64,000 nt of DNA from Colwellia ponticola (GCF_005885605.1 NZ_SZVP01000004.1:1-64000); one strand, 5' to 3'. Shown: positions 26,822 through 36,810, numbered from the stretch's first letter. The notes: generated by a model from the letters alone, not told the origin. Numbers and translations: made by a program.

Positions 26822-27997
26822 GTGAGCAAACAGTTAGATTTAAACGAGATACGCCAAGAAATAACGCTTTTAGATCAAGATTTATTAGCTATGTTTGCTA
26901 AGCGTCGTGCATTAACACTGAATGTGGCTAAGAGCAAAGTTCAACAAGTTCGCCCAATTAGAGATCAACAGCGCGAACAAGAGTTGTTAATTAGCTTAAT
27001 AAAACACGGGAAAACGCTAGGTTTGGATGCCCACTATGTCACCAGTATTTTTCAAACCATTATTGAAGACTCGGTGTTAAATCAACAAGCTTACTTACAA
27101 AGTTTAGCCAACCCTAATATTCAAGTACCTACGGTTAGCGTTGCCTTTTTAGGTGATAAAGGCTCTTACAGCTACCTTGCTAGTCACCGATATTTTTCAC
27201 GTCGAGCAGAAAAAATTATTGAATCTGGCTGTCAAAGCTTTTACGACATACTACAACAAGTAGAGTCGGGGAAAGTAGATTACGGTATGCTGCCTATTGA
27301 GAACACTAGCTCAGGGAGCATTAACGAAGTATATGATCTACTTCAGCATACTAACCTGTCTATTGTTGGTGAAATTACCCAGCCAATAGCCCATTGTCTG
27401 CTAACAGCCGTCAATACTAGCTTAGATAAAATTAAAACCATTTACGCGCATGGACAACCTTTTGCACAATGTAGTAATTTTTTAGATAAGCAAAGCGGTA
27501 TTCGTATTGAGTATTGTGAGAGCACCGCTGATGCCATGGCACAAGTGGCCGAATTACAAGATGAAACCATTGCTGTTATTGGCAGTGAAGAAGGTGGTCA
27601 GCTTTATCAATTGCACGCCTTAGAGCAGTCTATCGCAAACCAAGCTGAAAACCATTCTCGCTTTATTTTAGTAGCACGTAAAGCGGTCGAGGTCGCAGAG
27701 CAAATTCCCGCTAAAACCGCTATTATTTTATCGACCGGCCACAAAGCTGGTGCGTTAGTTGAATGTTTGTTAGTGTTAAAAGAAAAAGGCATTAACATGT
27801 GTAAGCTTGAGTCACGTCCTATTCAAGGTCGACCTTGGGAAGAGATGTTTTATATTGATGTAGAAGCTAATTTAAAAAGCTTTGCGCTACGAGAAGCCAT
27901 TAATGAAATGACTCCGCACACTAATTTTATTCAAATATTAGGTTGCTACCCAATAGAACATATTAGCCCAACAAGTGTGCCTAGCAGTAAAATTTAA
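26822..27997 (+). CDS. pheA: Bifunctional chorismate mutase / prephenate dehydratase PheA (P-protein)
   Basis: This 391-residue P-protein leads chorismate through prephenate to phenylpyruvate. Residues 1 to about 95 are the AroQ-type chorismate mutase (EIRQEITLLDQDLLAMFAKRRAL...KVQQVRPIRDQQREQELL). Prephenate dehydratase follows (VAFLGDKGSYSYLASHRYF, YGMLPIENTSSGSINEVYDLL), then a C-terminal ACT regulatory domain with the Phe-binding CKLESRPIQGRPWEEMFYID. It starts with GTG at 26822, preceded by AAGGTAAG. It has its own terminator. Confidence 0.96.
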   Translation: MSKQLDLNEIRQEITLLDQDLLAMFAKRRALTLNVAKSKVQQVRPIRDQQREQELLISLIKHGKTLGLDAHYVTSIFQTIIEDSVLNQQAYLQSLANPNIQVPTVSVAFLGDKGSYSYLASHRYFSRRAEKIIESGCQSFYDILQQVESGKVDYGMLPIENTSSGSINEVYDLLQHTNLSIVGEITQPIAHCLLTAVNTSLDKIKTIYAHGQPFAQCSNFLDKQSGIRIEYCESTADAMAQVAELQDETIAVIGSEEGGQLYQLHALEQSIANQAENHSRFILVARKAVEVAEQIPAKTAIILSTGHKAGALVECLLVLKEKGINMCKLESRPIQGRPWEEMFYIDVEANLKSFALREAINEMTPHTNFIQILGCYPIEHISPTSVPSSKI

Positions 27998-28012
27998 AAA
28001 TCAGCTTAGCTG

Positions 28013-28072
28013 ACCAAACAATATAATGTTCGCTGTATATAGTGTTCACTGTATTGTTTGGTAGTACTTTTT
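28013..28072 (+). terminator. Terminator after pheA
   Basis: ACCAAACAATATA (28013-28025) pairs with TGTATTGTTTGGT (28050-28062), one mismatch. AGTACTTTTTACATTT follows as a T-rich tail. Confidence 0.7.
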
Positions 28073-28092
28073 ACATTTATTGGTAACAGACC

Positions 28093-28764
28093 ATGCGCTC
28101 TATTTCATTAAGTTCAACTAAGGCTCTTTGGGATAAGACTCTTTTTCCGTTAACTAGAGCAACGCCACAAAACCACTACCCACATAAATATCAACATCAG
28201 CAAGGCTTTACCCTAACAGAACTATTAATAACGATTGCCATCGCGGGTATTGTTTTGGCAATTGCCCTGCCTAGCCTTAACAATTTTATAGTAAAGATGC
28301 GTATTGATAATCAGGTTAGTCAACTCAACAGGCTTGTGTTAACCGCCCGAAACACCGCCATTAATACCGAACAAAATGTCACCTTATGCCCTCTTACTGC
28401 GAATAATACCTGCAGTAATAATTGGCAAAATGAACTGTCTATTTTTATTGATTTAGATAATGATGGTGTCTATGAGCCTGGGCTACCTGCAATACCACCT
28501 GTACCGAGCGAGAGCATAGTACAAGTAAAATCAGCGACTACCTCGGGAGATACCATTACCTACGCAGGGCAAAATAGAGTGAGTTTTTTACCAACAGGAG
28601 CGCTGTCTTCTATTCCCAGCACTTTTATATACTGCCCCGCTAGTGATGCTACTTTAGCGCGTGCTATCGTATTATCGCTATCAGGCAGATCCTATATGAG
28701 CGCTGATCTCAACGGTGACGGCAGAGATCAAGACAGGGACCAAAGTAATATAAGCTGTGATTAA
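28093..28764 (+). CDS. GspH/FimT-family pseudopilin (minor type IV pilin)
   Basis: This 223-residue protein has a prepilin cleavage site QQG|FTLTELLITIAIAGIVLAIALPSL, with Glu at +5. A GspH/FimT-type globular domain follows, with NRLVLTARNTAINTEQNVTLCPL and paired Cys, ending LSGRSYMSADLNGDGRDQD. FimT/FimU proteins are minor pilins that help prime type IV pilus assembly. The 38-residue leader before the cleavage Gly is unusually long, and no other Met is available. The gene converges on the pilVWXY1E-tapY2 cluster instead of heading it, as is usual. Confidence 0.85.
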   Translation: MRSISLSSTKALWDKTLFPLTRATPQNHYPHKYQHQQGFTLTELLITIAIAGIVLAIALPSLNNFIVKMRIDNQVSQLNRLVLTARNTAINTEQNVTLCPLTANNTCSNNWQNELSIFIDLDNDGVYEPGLPAIPPVPSESIVQVKSATTSGDTITYAGQNRVSFLPTGALSSIPSTFIYCPASDATLARAIVLSLSGRSYMSADLNGDGRDQDRDQSNISCD

Positions 28765-28775
28765 TACTGCTAAGG

Positions 28776-29120
28776 TTAACGCAGTGTTTTGGCATCAAGT
28801 AAACGAGACTTTTGCTCAGTAAAATTATCTGTTTCTAAAACGCATTCATAAACGCGATAAATTTTTATTTTTTTATTCGATTCTTGAGTGAGTACTTTTT
28901 TACCGACAATGTTATCGGTTAGTCTAGAAAACTTCTTAACATTAAGGCGATAAAAAACAATCGCCTCATGACCATTAATTAACGCGACATGGCATTTAGC
29001 GTTTACCTTGTTAGCTGCTTTAGCTAAGTTTTTATCCGTCGTGGTATTAGGTATCGCTGCTTGACTGGCAAAGAAGGTGAAGGTAAAGAAACAAGCGACG
29101 ACTATTATGATAGTTTTCAT
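28776..29120 (-). CDS. TapY2-like type IV pilus-associated protein
   Basis: This small secreted protein (114 residues) has a signal peptide (MKTIIIVVACFFTFTFFASQAA) and a domain with KCHVALINGHEAIVFYRL...KIYRVYECVLETDNFTEQKSRLLDAKTLR. The pattern VxECV...F...A..LD..TLR recalls the TapY2 family, found at the end of pilY1/pilE clusters in Shewanella and relatives. The match is from memory and only moderately sure. Its position, one base after pilE at the end of the cluster, is as expected for TapY2. Confidence 0.6.
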   Translation of the reverse strand: MKTIIIVVACFFTFTFFASQAAIPNTTTDKNLAKAANKVNAKCHVALINGHEAIVFYRLNVKKFSRLTDNIVGKKVLTQESNKKIKIYRVYECVLETDNFTEQKSRLLDAKTLR

Positions 29121-29121
29121 A

Positions 29122-29556
29122 TTATCCTTCCCAACAGGTAATGGGCGCTTTTTTACCTGTATCTGTTATAGTCATTTTAATGCAGCTCACGTCATTAGTC
29201 GCTTGTGCGCCTTGAGCTTGGGCAGTTAGGGTAAAGGTGCTACCTACTACCTTTGATGATATTTTATAATGCTGACTCGGTGTAGTATATATTGCCGTAG
29301 TGCCAACACCTAAGTCACTGAGATTTTCAGTATAAACTCTACTATCAACAAAAAGCTGCTCTTGTAAGTTAGCTAAACGTACCAACTCTCTGGGCGCTTC
29401 TGCTCTATTAGATCGCACCACATAATTAGTATAAGAGGGATAGGCTACTGCCGCTAAAATCGCAACTATCGCCACAGTAATCATTAACTCAACTAAGGTT
29501 AAGCCGCTAGCCTTATCACGCTGAACTTTAACTATATTCTCCTGTTTATTTAACAT
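29122..29556 (-). CDS. pilE: PilE-like minor type IV pilin
   Basis: This 144-residue prepilin is cleaved at SG|LTLVELMITVAIVAILAAVAYPSYTNYV. Its N-terminal helix and short C-terminal domain with a Cys pair (VSCIKM...ITCWEG) match the PilE/ComP type minor pilins. The first in-frame ATG (29577) overlaps pilY1. The ATG at 29556 is preferred because GAGGAG lies about eight bases before it. It begins four bases after the pilY1 stop, so the ribosome binding site lies within pilY1. The leader before the cleavage site is long for a class IVa pilin. Confidence 0.88.
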   Translation of the reverse strand: MLNKQENIVKVQRDKASGLTLVELMITVAIVAILAAVAYPSYTNYVVRSNRAEAPRELVRLANLQEQLFVDSRVYTENLSDLGVGTTAIYTTPSQHYKISSKVVGSTFTLTAQAQGAQATNDVSCIKMTITDTGKKAPITCWEG

Positions 29557-29560
29557 CCAT

Positions 29561-32500
29561 TTACTCCTCGGTAACATATAGGTAAGTTCTTAGCGTTTGT
29601 AGCTTAAAACCAACCGGTATTATTTTACGCCCAACAATAATATTACCATCAGGCTCTTCAACGTTAGTATCGGGATCAAGCTTTTTAGTCACTATGAGTG
29701 TTGGAGCACCTAAAAACTGCTCACTAATAAAAGCGATCCTGTCATCTCTATTTTTAGCATCTTCACTTTGCCAGTTATATTTCTTAATCCCTAACGATAA
29801 ATCAACCGCATATAACCACCCTTGACCATTGGGCATATCACAGGTTTTGAGTGTCTCTGTTAAAGAAGGGGGCGTATAGGTGGTGAAATAAACAACATTA
29901 TTAATCACTAAAGCTGCTGACGTAGCTTTTTCACCAAGTTGTTCCATATCGATAAACCAGCCTGATTTTAAACTAACGGCCAAGGATAAAGTCTCTTTGG
30001 CCTGCGTACTTAATACATCACCAAAAGGGTTATTAGTGTAATCGGCTAAATCAGCTATTTTAATTGGTGTCGTTGGCATTGCAGGCACACTACTCGCCGT
30101 AAACTGAAGCGTTTTAATATTGATATCTTTCACCATAAAAAAGGTATCATCGGTATCTGTACCAATAGGGTTGGTTCGATCGCCACTACCTATTAGTAAT
30201 GCATCATAAGGAATATCTTGCTGAACGATAATCGCTTTGCCATTAGCATCTTTTTTACCCGAATTAATCGTTTCGGTAATATACGCTCTAACAATTGCCG
30301 GTTCGTTAAAAAATCGCCTGTCGACGGCATTACTGGTATCACCGCCAAATTCAGCTAATTTAAAGACCGAAAATTTATTTTTATCATTACCTGGCATATC
30401 AATTCGCCAGATATTGCCACCGGAATCGCCTACATATAACCTATCGGTTAAACCATCACCGTCACTGTCTAAGGTCGCGATACTCGATGGAATGCTGTCA
30501 GTGCCATTAAATACTGTATCGCCTGTAGGAGATAAACTCCATTTTAAAGCACCTGTTTGCGCATCAACCATATAAATAGCCTTACCTTGAGTATCAGCCG
30601 CCACTTTTCCGCCAATGGCATGAGAGTCCTTAACGGGATCATATCCACCACCAAAAATAAGCACAGGTTTAGCGCTATTGTTATCGATATTTAATGCCGA
30701 ATAGGTGATTTTAGGTTGTGACCATGTTTGCCCTAACTCTTCAAAAGGACTACCGGCTACACCACCTTCAATGGTCCACATAACACTAGGTATTGAGGGA
30801 TTAGTTACATCCATAGCATAATAAGAACTTCCGCCGCGACGATAACCAAAAAACAGCCAAACTTTATCATCGCCATCAACAATACCATTACCATTACCAT
30901 CAACAATGTGTGAGGTAATAATGCCATCAATGCCATACACTTTTTCTGCGCTACTTAAATTTTCTCGTAAAACTGTAATATTAGGCAAAAATTCTTTCGG
31001 CATAAATGCCCATTTTTCTTCTACGGTATTGGCAACATCATCATCTTTAAACATGTGTAATACACCATGGTTAGTACCAACAACAATATAAATATCGCCA
31101 TTACCATAATTAATAACGACTGGCTTAGAGTGTAAGGGATCACCAAAAACATCAGCCCTGTTCTCTGCAGTATTGTTGTCGTCATCTTCATCATCGACAT
31201 CTTTACCATTTATCCAATGCAGTGTGTTGGTTATTTCATCTATATCATCAGTCACATCAAGAGCTGTTGCTAACTCGCTCTGCGTCGGATAGGTATTACT
31301 CGCGCTGGCCTTGGCATATGTTAAGGCAACTAGTGCATTGCTTGGGCCTAAGTCACTATAAATAACGCGGTTAGTATTCTTTCTTAACACTTCAGCCACA
31401 CCACCTTTAGCAACTAGGTCACCATCAACACCACTTGACCAGTAACTTTGTACTTTGTTGGAAAAGCCTCCCGTTGAGGAATTAATAGCGGCGATACCGT
31501 TAGCCCCTTTTTGAATGCCATTAGTCACTTTATATTTTTTAAGATTTCCTTGCCACCTAGGCCCTCTAGCGGGTTGAAACATAGCGTAGTAAACAGAGTC
31601 CAATGTTTCTGTTCTATCAAAATTATTTGCTGCGACAGAGGCAGACGTTAAACTGTCATTGCTCGGCGCTATGTTCGCTAAAACAGTAGTTAATGCCGCG
31701 GTTAATGACGCACTATCTGTCGCGGGAAAATATTGGCCACCACCTCGCTTTGCGGTTTCAGCAAGTACAGGTGCTGCACTGGTTATATCTGCACCAAAAC
31801 CAATAGTATAAACTTCAGCGCTTTGTTGGCCTGCCATCGTGGTATGTATATCATTGTTATACATCCACCCTGCAAGTGCTGGTAAGTAATTGTACTGATC
31901 ATTTTTAATTAAAAAACGATCGCTGGTAACAATTTGATCTTGCCCTGAGACAGGGATATTTTTAATGAGAGTATCGGCTTGATTATCACTGGTAGGCTCA
32001 CCGTCAGAAATCATCACAACATAAATAGTTTCATCACAGGCTGTAAACGGTCTTATATAGTTACTACCGCTTTCAATGGTGTTATCTCTTACCGGATTAT
32101 AATCGTCATAGCTGTTAAGATAATCATTACCATACCAAACTGTTTTCCCTGCAAAGTATTGATATGTTTCATATAGTGACTCACAAAGTGGTGTATTACC
32201 GCTTGCATATAAAGTATCAATTACTGTTAATAATTTAACTTTTGCCGTATCTGTCGTTTCTTGAATACCATGGACAATACGACCACCACTGCCATTACGA
32301 TTAAATATTTGTAAACCGAAATCTATACCTGGCGATGAGTTAATTAAATTCGTCACACTTTCTTTAGCGACTTCCATTCGTGTTCTGGGTTTGGGCACAT
32401 TACTATTATGAAACCAGCGAAGATAATGATCGCTGTACAGAGTAAACATTTTGCTCCAGTTACCCGTATCGGCGTCAGCCGCTAAGTTGGTATAATATAT

Positions 32501-33091
32501 CGGCGTTTTTTTTGAGCCTTGTTCATCAACAGGGTAACCTAAAGGCAATACACTGCCATTTTTATGTTTACCATTGTTAGGATTGTTTGCTAAAACGTCT
32601 TCTTTACAATCTAAAACTTCTATTTTACTGCCGTCACTAGGCAAGTTTGTCCATTGCTTCTTGGTATTTCTATAATATTTTATTCTACCGGTAAAATACC
32701 CCACGCTAGCGAGAGAATCGCGAGACACTTGGCAACCATTAATCGCTTCAAGAAAACGGCTATTGGTTGTACCCGGATCAGGTAAAGTCGAAGAGGTAGC
32801 ATCACCCGTGGTGTAATAAACATACTCCTGCGTACCAGCACTACCATAAACACCGTTAGGATCGTAGGGCTCTCTAAAAACATCATCTTCAGTTGTCATA
32901 CTGCCAGAGGTATCAAATATAATAAGTACTTTAGGTCGTCTTTCTATTTGCTGTACTGTTTCACTCAAATACAACTCAATATCTTCAGCCACACTAACCT
33001 TAGGTGCTGTTAATAAAAATACGCTGGCACAACTGAACAGTAGGTTAAAAAACACCTTAATGCGTTTATTACTATCCTTTGATAACTTCAT
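29561..33091 (-). CDS. pilY1: PilY1, type IV pilus tip adhesin/assembly protein
   Basis: This 1176-residue secreted protein has a signal peptide (to about SVAED). A von Willebrand A-like N-terminal region follows, with a MIDAS motif DTSGSM at Asp60-Ser64. A C-terminal beta-propeller (PilY1/Neisseria PilC domain) contains calcium-loop signatures such as DSDGDGLTDRLYVGDSGGN and DGNGNGIVDGDDKVW. PilY1 promotes pilus extension and adhesion, and is exported with the minor pilins encoded upstream. The ATG at 33091 is chosen over the one at 33121 since GGAG precedes it and the signal peptide begins there. Confidence 0.93.
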   Translation of the reverse strand: MKLSKDSNKRIKVFFNLLFSCASVFLLTAPKVSVAEDIELYLSETVQQIERRPKVLIIFDTSGSMTTEDDVFREPYDPNGVYGSAGTQEYVYYTTGDATSSTLPDPGTTNSRFLEAINGCQVSRDSLASVGYFTGRIKYYRNTKKQWTNLPSDGSKIEVLDCKEDVLANNPNNGKHKNGSVLPLGYPVDEQGSKKTPIYYTNLAADADTGNWSKMFTLYSDHYLRWFHNSNVPKPRTRMEVAKESVTNLINSSPGIDFGLQIFNRNGSGGRIVHGIQETTDTAKVKLLTVIDTLYASGNTPLCESLYETYQYFAGKTVWYGNDYLNSYDDYNPVRDNTIESGSNYIRPFTACDETIYVVMISDGEPTSDNQADTLIKNIPVSGQDQIVTSDRFLIKNDQYNYLPALAGWMYNNDIHTTMAGQQSAEVYTIGFGADITSAAPVLAETAKRGGGQYFPATDSASLTAALTTVLANIAPSNDSLTSASVAANNFDRTETLDSVYYAMFQPARGPRWQGNLKKYKVTNGIQKGANGIAAINSSTGGFSNKVQSYWSSGVDGDLVAKGGVAEVLRKNTNRVIYSDLGPSNALVALTYAKASASNTYPTQSELATALDVTDDIDEITNTLHWINGKDVDDEDDDNNTAENRADVFGDPLHSKPVVINYGNGDIYIVVGTNHGVLHMFKDDDVANTVEEKWAFMPKEFLPNITVLRENLSSAEKVYGIDGIITSHIVDGNGNGIVDGDDKVWLFFGYRRGGSSYYAMDVTNPSIPSVMWTIEGGVAGSPFEELGQTWSQPKITYSALNIDNNSAKPVLIFGGGYDPVKDSHAIGGKVAADTQGKAIYMVDAQTGALKWSLSPTGDTVFNGTDSIPSSIATLDSDGDGLTDRLYVGDSGGNIWRIDMPGNDKNKFSVFKLAEFGGDTSNAVDRRFFNEPAIVRAYITETINSGKKDANGKAIIVQQDIPYDALLIGSGDRTNPIGTDTDDTFFMVKDINIKTLQFTASSVPAMPTTPIKIADLADYTNNPFGDVLSTQAKETLSLAVSLKSGWFIDMEQLGEKATSAALVINNVVYFTTYTPPSLTETLKTCDMPNGQGWLYAVDLSLGIKKYNWQSEDAKNRDDRIAFISEQFLGAPTLIVTKKLDPDTNVEEPDGNIIVGRKIIPVGFKLQTLRTYLYVTEE

Positions 33092-33173
33092 ACGATTCTC
33101 CAAAAACGATATGTGCCACAATGCTTATTAAGGTATTACTTATTAACTTATTGCTGAGCTGTTATGACCGTAC

Positions 33174-33668
33174 TTACTTTAATAATTGCTGAGCGATACC
33201 TGAGTTTGCGGCAATATTACTTTGGCCTGTTCGACCATAATTTCGATTAGCCCTTACTCTTAACATGTTACAACTAAAAACTTCTGTCGATGAGGCGAGC
33301 TTTAAGTGAGGACAAGCAATATCTAAATTAAGTTGATTATTAGCCACTTCAACTCTTGCACTTGATTGAGTGGTGGTATTAGGTAATAAAATGCCTTGGT
33401 CAGTAATCGGAAAATTGATATCCCCGGTAACAGGTCGAGAAAACGCATTCGTTTTACCCACACTCACTTGGTTAAAAATAACTTCATCAACAGCGCTAAC
33501 CACTTCTTGTAATGCCACAACCTTCTCTTCTGTTGCCCCCGACATTTTCATATCAGTAGTACTGTTCTGCATTAGTGCTGCTGCTACAGCCGTTAACGCC
33601 ACTAAAAAGATAAGTGATACGATTAAAACAACACCGCTTTGATTTTTGATTGGTAATGAATTTTTCAT
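33174..33668 (-). CDS. pilX: PilX-like minor pilin assembly protein
   Basis: This 164-residue protein has the PilX N-terminal signature QSGVVLIVSLIFLVALTAVAAALMQNSTTDMKMSGATEE. The hydrophobic helix follows the cleavage Gly, without the usual +5 Glu, as in other PilX proteins. The C-terminal half contains two Cys. It belongs to the minor pilin set between pilW and pilY1, with gaps of 62 and 82 bp. Confidence 0.88.
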   Translation of the reverse strand: MKNSLPIKNQSGVVLIVSLIFLVALTAVAAALMQNSTTDMKMSGATEEKVVALQEVVSAVDEVIFNQVSVGKTNAFSRPVTGDINFPITDQGILLPNTTTQSSARVEVANNQLNLDIACPHLKLASSTEVFSCNMLRVRANRNYGRTGQSNIAANSGIAQQLLK

Positions 33669-33730
33669 TATTTTTTACCCTAGCTTTTCCCTGTTTAAAT
33701 GTACCTTTAACATAGCGCCACTTACTATTA

Positions 33731-34765
33731 TTACCATGACTCAACACTGTTATTATATAGGGTCACTGTTGAACTAAAGAGTAGGCGTCTATAGTTATCT
33801 TCGGGAGTAAAAGGTAAATCATCTCCCAATTGATAGCTGTTTTTATTAGTATATTTATTATCAGGTCTTATGCTGCGTGCCAGTACAAAAACCTGAACAG
33901 CTAACACGCGAGTGCCGCCAGCATTATCCCAGAGTTGTTGCGTCATATTATCAGCAGAAATATAGGCATCTACAATGCCATAACCTGCCGCGGTGGGATC
34001 AATGTCTGTATCTACACCATACATAAAACGGATCCTTTCAATACCGTCAATAACGGGTGCAAAGTTCATACTAAAGTTGGCTAATCTGCCTTGGATTAAC
34101 ACTGGCACAAAATCATTTCCTGCAGAGACTTCTCTAACATAATAAACATGGTGCTGATATTGCCACAATCGGGAGTTATCAATAGTTGGAACAGCGTCTC
34201 CAGCCGCAAAAATAGCAGCTGAAGCTAAATTAGACGTTAAGTAATAATTACCTGCTGTTGGCGCTGCTACGGGGTTAGCAATCACCCTTTTTAACTGAAT
34301 TACATCCGAACCAACCATGGTACGAGTATTAGCAGGCATACTAAAACAACCCAGTGGGTTAAGCGCGCCAGCGACAATGGTTTGTCCCCATAATGTTCTA
34401 AAAGGGCCGGTGGCTTGAGGAAAGGTTGCGTTATTTACGCCTTCGCCGGTGCAGTTATTTCCCGGTTGAGCAGGGATACTAATTAACGTACTTTGACTTA
34501 AAGTGCCTGAAAGATCTCCCCAAAAATTTTGTCGAAGTAAATCATCCGTTAACACGCTAATAGCAAACCGACCATTCTCTTGTAATTCGCCATAACTCGA
34601 TGTTTGCGCAGTGGTGGTTCGCATACCAACAAAAACACTCATCACCCCAGCAAAAATAACTAAACCAACAGATAGTGACACCATAAGCTCAACAAGCGTA
34701 AAACCTTGTGTTTTGTGAAAAGCTCGTTTAGTTATAGGCTTTGTGGGTTTTATTAATTCGTTCAT
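33731..34765 (-). CDS. pilW: PilW-like minor pilin
   Basis: This 344-residue prepilin has cleavage site QG|FTLVELMVSLSVGLVIFAGVMSVFVGMRTTTAQTSSYGELQENGRFAISVLTDDLLRQNFWG, a clear PilW pattern. A long globular domain follows. An earlier in-frame Met (34852) would overlap pilV by 65 bases and add a non-pilin leader. The Met at 34765 gives a normal-looking leader and lies 22 bases after the pilV stop. Confidence 0.9.
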   Translation of the reverse strand: MNELIKPTKPITKRAFHKTQGFTLVELMVSLSVGLVIFAGVMSVFVGMRTTTAQTSSYGELQENGRFAISVLTDDLLRQNFWGDLSGTLSQSTLISIPAQPGNNCTGEGVNNATFPQATGPFRTLWGQTIVAGALNPLGCFSMPANTRTMVGSDVIQLKRVIANPVAAPTAGNYYLTSNLASAAIFAAGDAVPTIDNSRLWQYQHHVYYVREVSAGNDFVPVLIQGRLANFSMNFAPVIDGIERIRFMYGVDTDIDPTAAGYGIVDAYISADNMTQQLWDNAGGTRVLAVQVFVLARSIRPDNKYTNKNSYQLGDDLPFTPEDNYRRLLFSSTVTLYNNSVESW

Positions 34766-34787
34766 ATTTAACCTATAACAATAAATT

Positions 34788-35348
34788 TTATATAATAAAC
34801 GCTTGTACAACAACTTGACGTCGCTTGTTACCGGCAGTGCCACAACCTGCACTTTTTTTGCTGTCTTTAATTTCTTCTCTGCCTTGCCAACTCACCACAA
34901 CCGTTAATGCATTACCATTTTGAGCAATGCAGCCACGTCCACCAATGAGTCCGCCGCTATTTTTCCCTCCAGCGGTGACATTGCCCCCTACTAAAGCAAG
35001 CTCCCATTCATAGATATCATTAGTCACCATTTGAGCAGGCGTACATAAAGCATTCGCTGCTTTACACCTTAACCCGGGTTCTGCATTTAAGGTAACACCA
35101 TAGTCATTTGCGGCATACGCGGCTAAATTATCAGGGTTATTAGCCCTAATTCTTGCAATAATATCTTGGGCTAAACTTGACGCTAAAGAACGCTGCATCG
35201 CATCAAAACTCCCTTGTTTAGCGGTAATTTGCATTGCAACAGCCCCTAAAATACCGGTTACCATAATCACCAACGCGATAAGCACTTCAAGAAAAGTCAT
35301 GCCATTTTGATTATGTTGATGGCGAGATAGCATGGAAAGCTTACTCAT
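34788..35348 (-). CDS. pilV: PilV-like minor pilin
   Basis: This 186-residue prepilin has cleavage site NG|MTFLEVLIALVIMVTGILGAVAMQ, matching PilV (+1 Met, +5 Glu within FLEVLIAL). The globular region carries several Cys (LRCKAANALC, GRGCIAQNG, SAGCG). It is the first gene of the pilV-W-X-Y1-E-tapY2 cluster. A hairpin lies directly upstream. Confidence 0.9.
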   Translation of the reverse strand: MSKLSMLSRHQHNQNGMTFLEVLIALVIMVTGILGAVAMQITAKQGSFDAMQRSLASSLAQDIIARIRANNPDNLAAYAANDYGVTLNAEPGLRCKAANALCTPAQMVTNDIYEWELALVGGNVTAGGKNSGGLIGGRGCIAQNGNALTVVVSWQGREEIKDSKKSAGCGTAGNKRRQVVVQAFII

Positions 35349-35880
35349 AGTGACGCCAAAGAGAAAAGTCTGTTTTTTTCTTCAAAAAACAGAGCGTATG
35401 TATCGCTTGAAGGCATGAATAACAAGACAGAATAGGAGGACGAAGGCAATAAGAAGCGTTTAAAGATGAAGTAACAAGATTAAGCAAGTTTGATTTTGCG
35501 TTACCTTTTACTTTATATTGTGCTTTATATGCTGCTTTATATTTTAGTTGCATAACTGAACGACCTTACCATTTTCATGGTTATTATTTAGTTATGCAGT
35601 GCTTAAGATAACAGATAAAGTTATTAAAAATAACAGGCGGTGAGAGTGACTTGCTACTACTTGGTATTGCTTGGACTCATTGCTCTTTAACACATATTTT
35701 TAATAACTTTTTCAATAGCTTTTCTATTAACTTTCTTTAATAGAGTCATTTGATAAATTAACTGTATTGATAAAAAGTGCACCGTTAACCACAAGGTATG
35801 TTATGGCAATAACCGATAACACACTTGTTATCGCGGTTAACATAACAAATTATTCAATAATTTTTACTGATAAAATAACA
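35349..35880. other. Gap between pilV and ispH with two hairpins
   Basis: The 532 bases hold no convincing gene. CTGTTTTTT...AAAAAACAG (35370-35392) forms a hairpin in the pilV leader. A larger interrupted dyad at 35800-35846 (GTTATG...CATAAC outside, GATAACA...TGTTATC inside) lies just beyond ispH. A palindrome, AAATTATTcAATAATTT, follows at 35847-35863. None has the T-run of a normal terminator for ispH. The pil promoter must lie in this region, but no strong consensus is seen. Confidence 0.45.
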
Positions 35881-36810
35881 TTAGCGTAATTCAATAGGTA
35901 CTGCAAATACTATGCTTTCTTCTTTACCAGGGTGTTCTATAACGTGGTGTCCACCATAGTTTTTTAACGCTTCGACAACCTGTTTAATCAATACTGCTGG
36001 CGCAGAAGCGCCTGCGGTTACACCAATCTTGTTGACATCAATTAACCAATCGGTATCAATGTCTTCTGCCGTATCGATTAAATACGAAGTAACCCCCATT
36101 TTACTGGCTAACTCTTTAAGTCGATTAGAATTAGAGCTATTTTTTGCGCCAACAACTAACATAAGATCTACTTTATCGGCTATTTCACGCACCGCATCTT
36201 GACGGTTTTGGGTTGCGTAGCAAATATCATCTTTACGTGGACCTTCAATCAAGGGAAATTTAGCCTGCAGAGCTGAAATAACATCCATGGTATCATCAAC
36301 AGATAATGTTGTTTGACTACAAAAATATAACTTATTAGGGTTTTTAACCACTAGTTTTGCCACATCTTCTGGAGATTCAACTAAATAGATACCCGCAGAG
36401 TCGCTACTATATTGTCCCATTGTCCCCTCAACTTCGGGGTGCCCCGCATGACCAATTAGAATGCACTCTATGTCTTTACGGCTAATACGCGATACTTCCA
36501 TATGGACTTTGGTCACTAATGGGCAGGTCGCATCAAATACTTTTAATGCTCTATTTTTAGCTTCTTGCCTCACCGCTTTAGAGACACCGTGAGCACTGAA
36601 GATAACGGTATTATCGTCAGGCACTTCATCGAGTTCATCGACAAAAATAGCGCCACGTTCTTTTAGATCATCAACGACAAACTTATTATGCACTACTTCA
36701 TGACGAACATAGATAGGAGCGCCAAATAACTGTAAAGCACGCTCAACAATACTGATGGCGCGATCAACGCCCGCACAAAAACCACGGGGGTTAGCTAAAA
36801 TAATTTCCAT
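35881..36810 (-). CDS. ispH: 4-hydroxy-3-methylbut-2-enyl diphosphate reductase IspH
   Basis: IspH is the last enzyme of the MEP isoprenoid route, making IPP and DMAPP from HMBPP with an Fe-S cluster. The three cluster cysteines are at Cys12 ([10 protein letters not shown]), Cys96 (DATCPLVTK) and Cys197 ([10 protein letters not shown]), the same positions as in E. coli. HEVVHN, SAHGVS and the catalytic Glu in [10 protein letters not shown] are present. Length is 309 residues. It precedes a minor-pilin cluster, a common neighbour in gammaproteobacteria. Confidence 0.97.
   Translation of the reverse strand: MEIILANPRGFCAGVDRAISIVERALQLFGAPIYVRHEVVHNKFVVDDLKERGAIFVDELDEVPDDNTVIFSAHGVSKAVRQEAKNRALKVFDATCPLVTKVHMEVSRISRKDIECILIGHAGHPEVEGTMGQYSSDSAGIYLVESPEDVAKLVVKNPNKLYFCSQTTLSVDDTMDVISALQAKFPLIEGPRKDDICYATQNRQDAVREIADKVDLMLVVGAKNSSNSNRLKELASKMGVTSYLIDTAEDIDTDWLIDVNKIGVTAGASAPAVLIKQVVEALKNYGGHHVIEHPGKEESIVFAVPIELR

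Noticed and set aside
35341..35553. 70-residue frame upstream of pilV
   Set aside because: Its composition (Lys/Tyr/Ala runs then hydrophobic Cys-rich text) has no domain, it has no ribosome binding site and it overlaps the pilV start and a hairpin. It looks like a chance frame.
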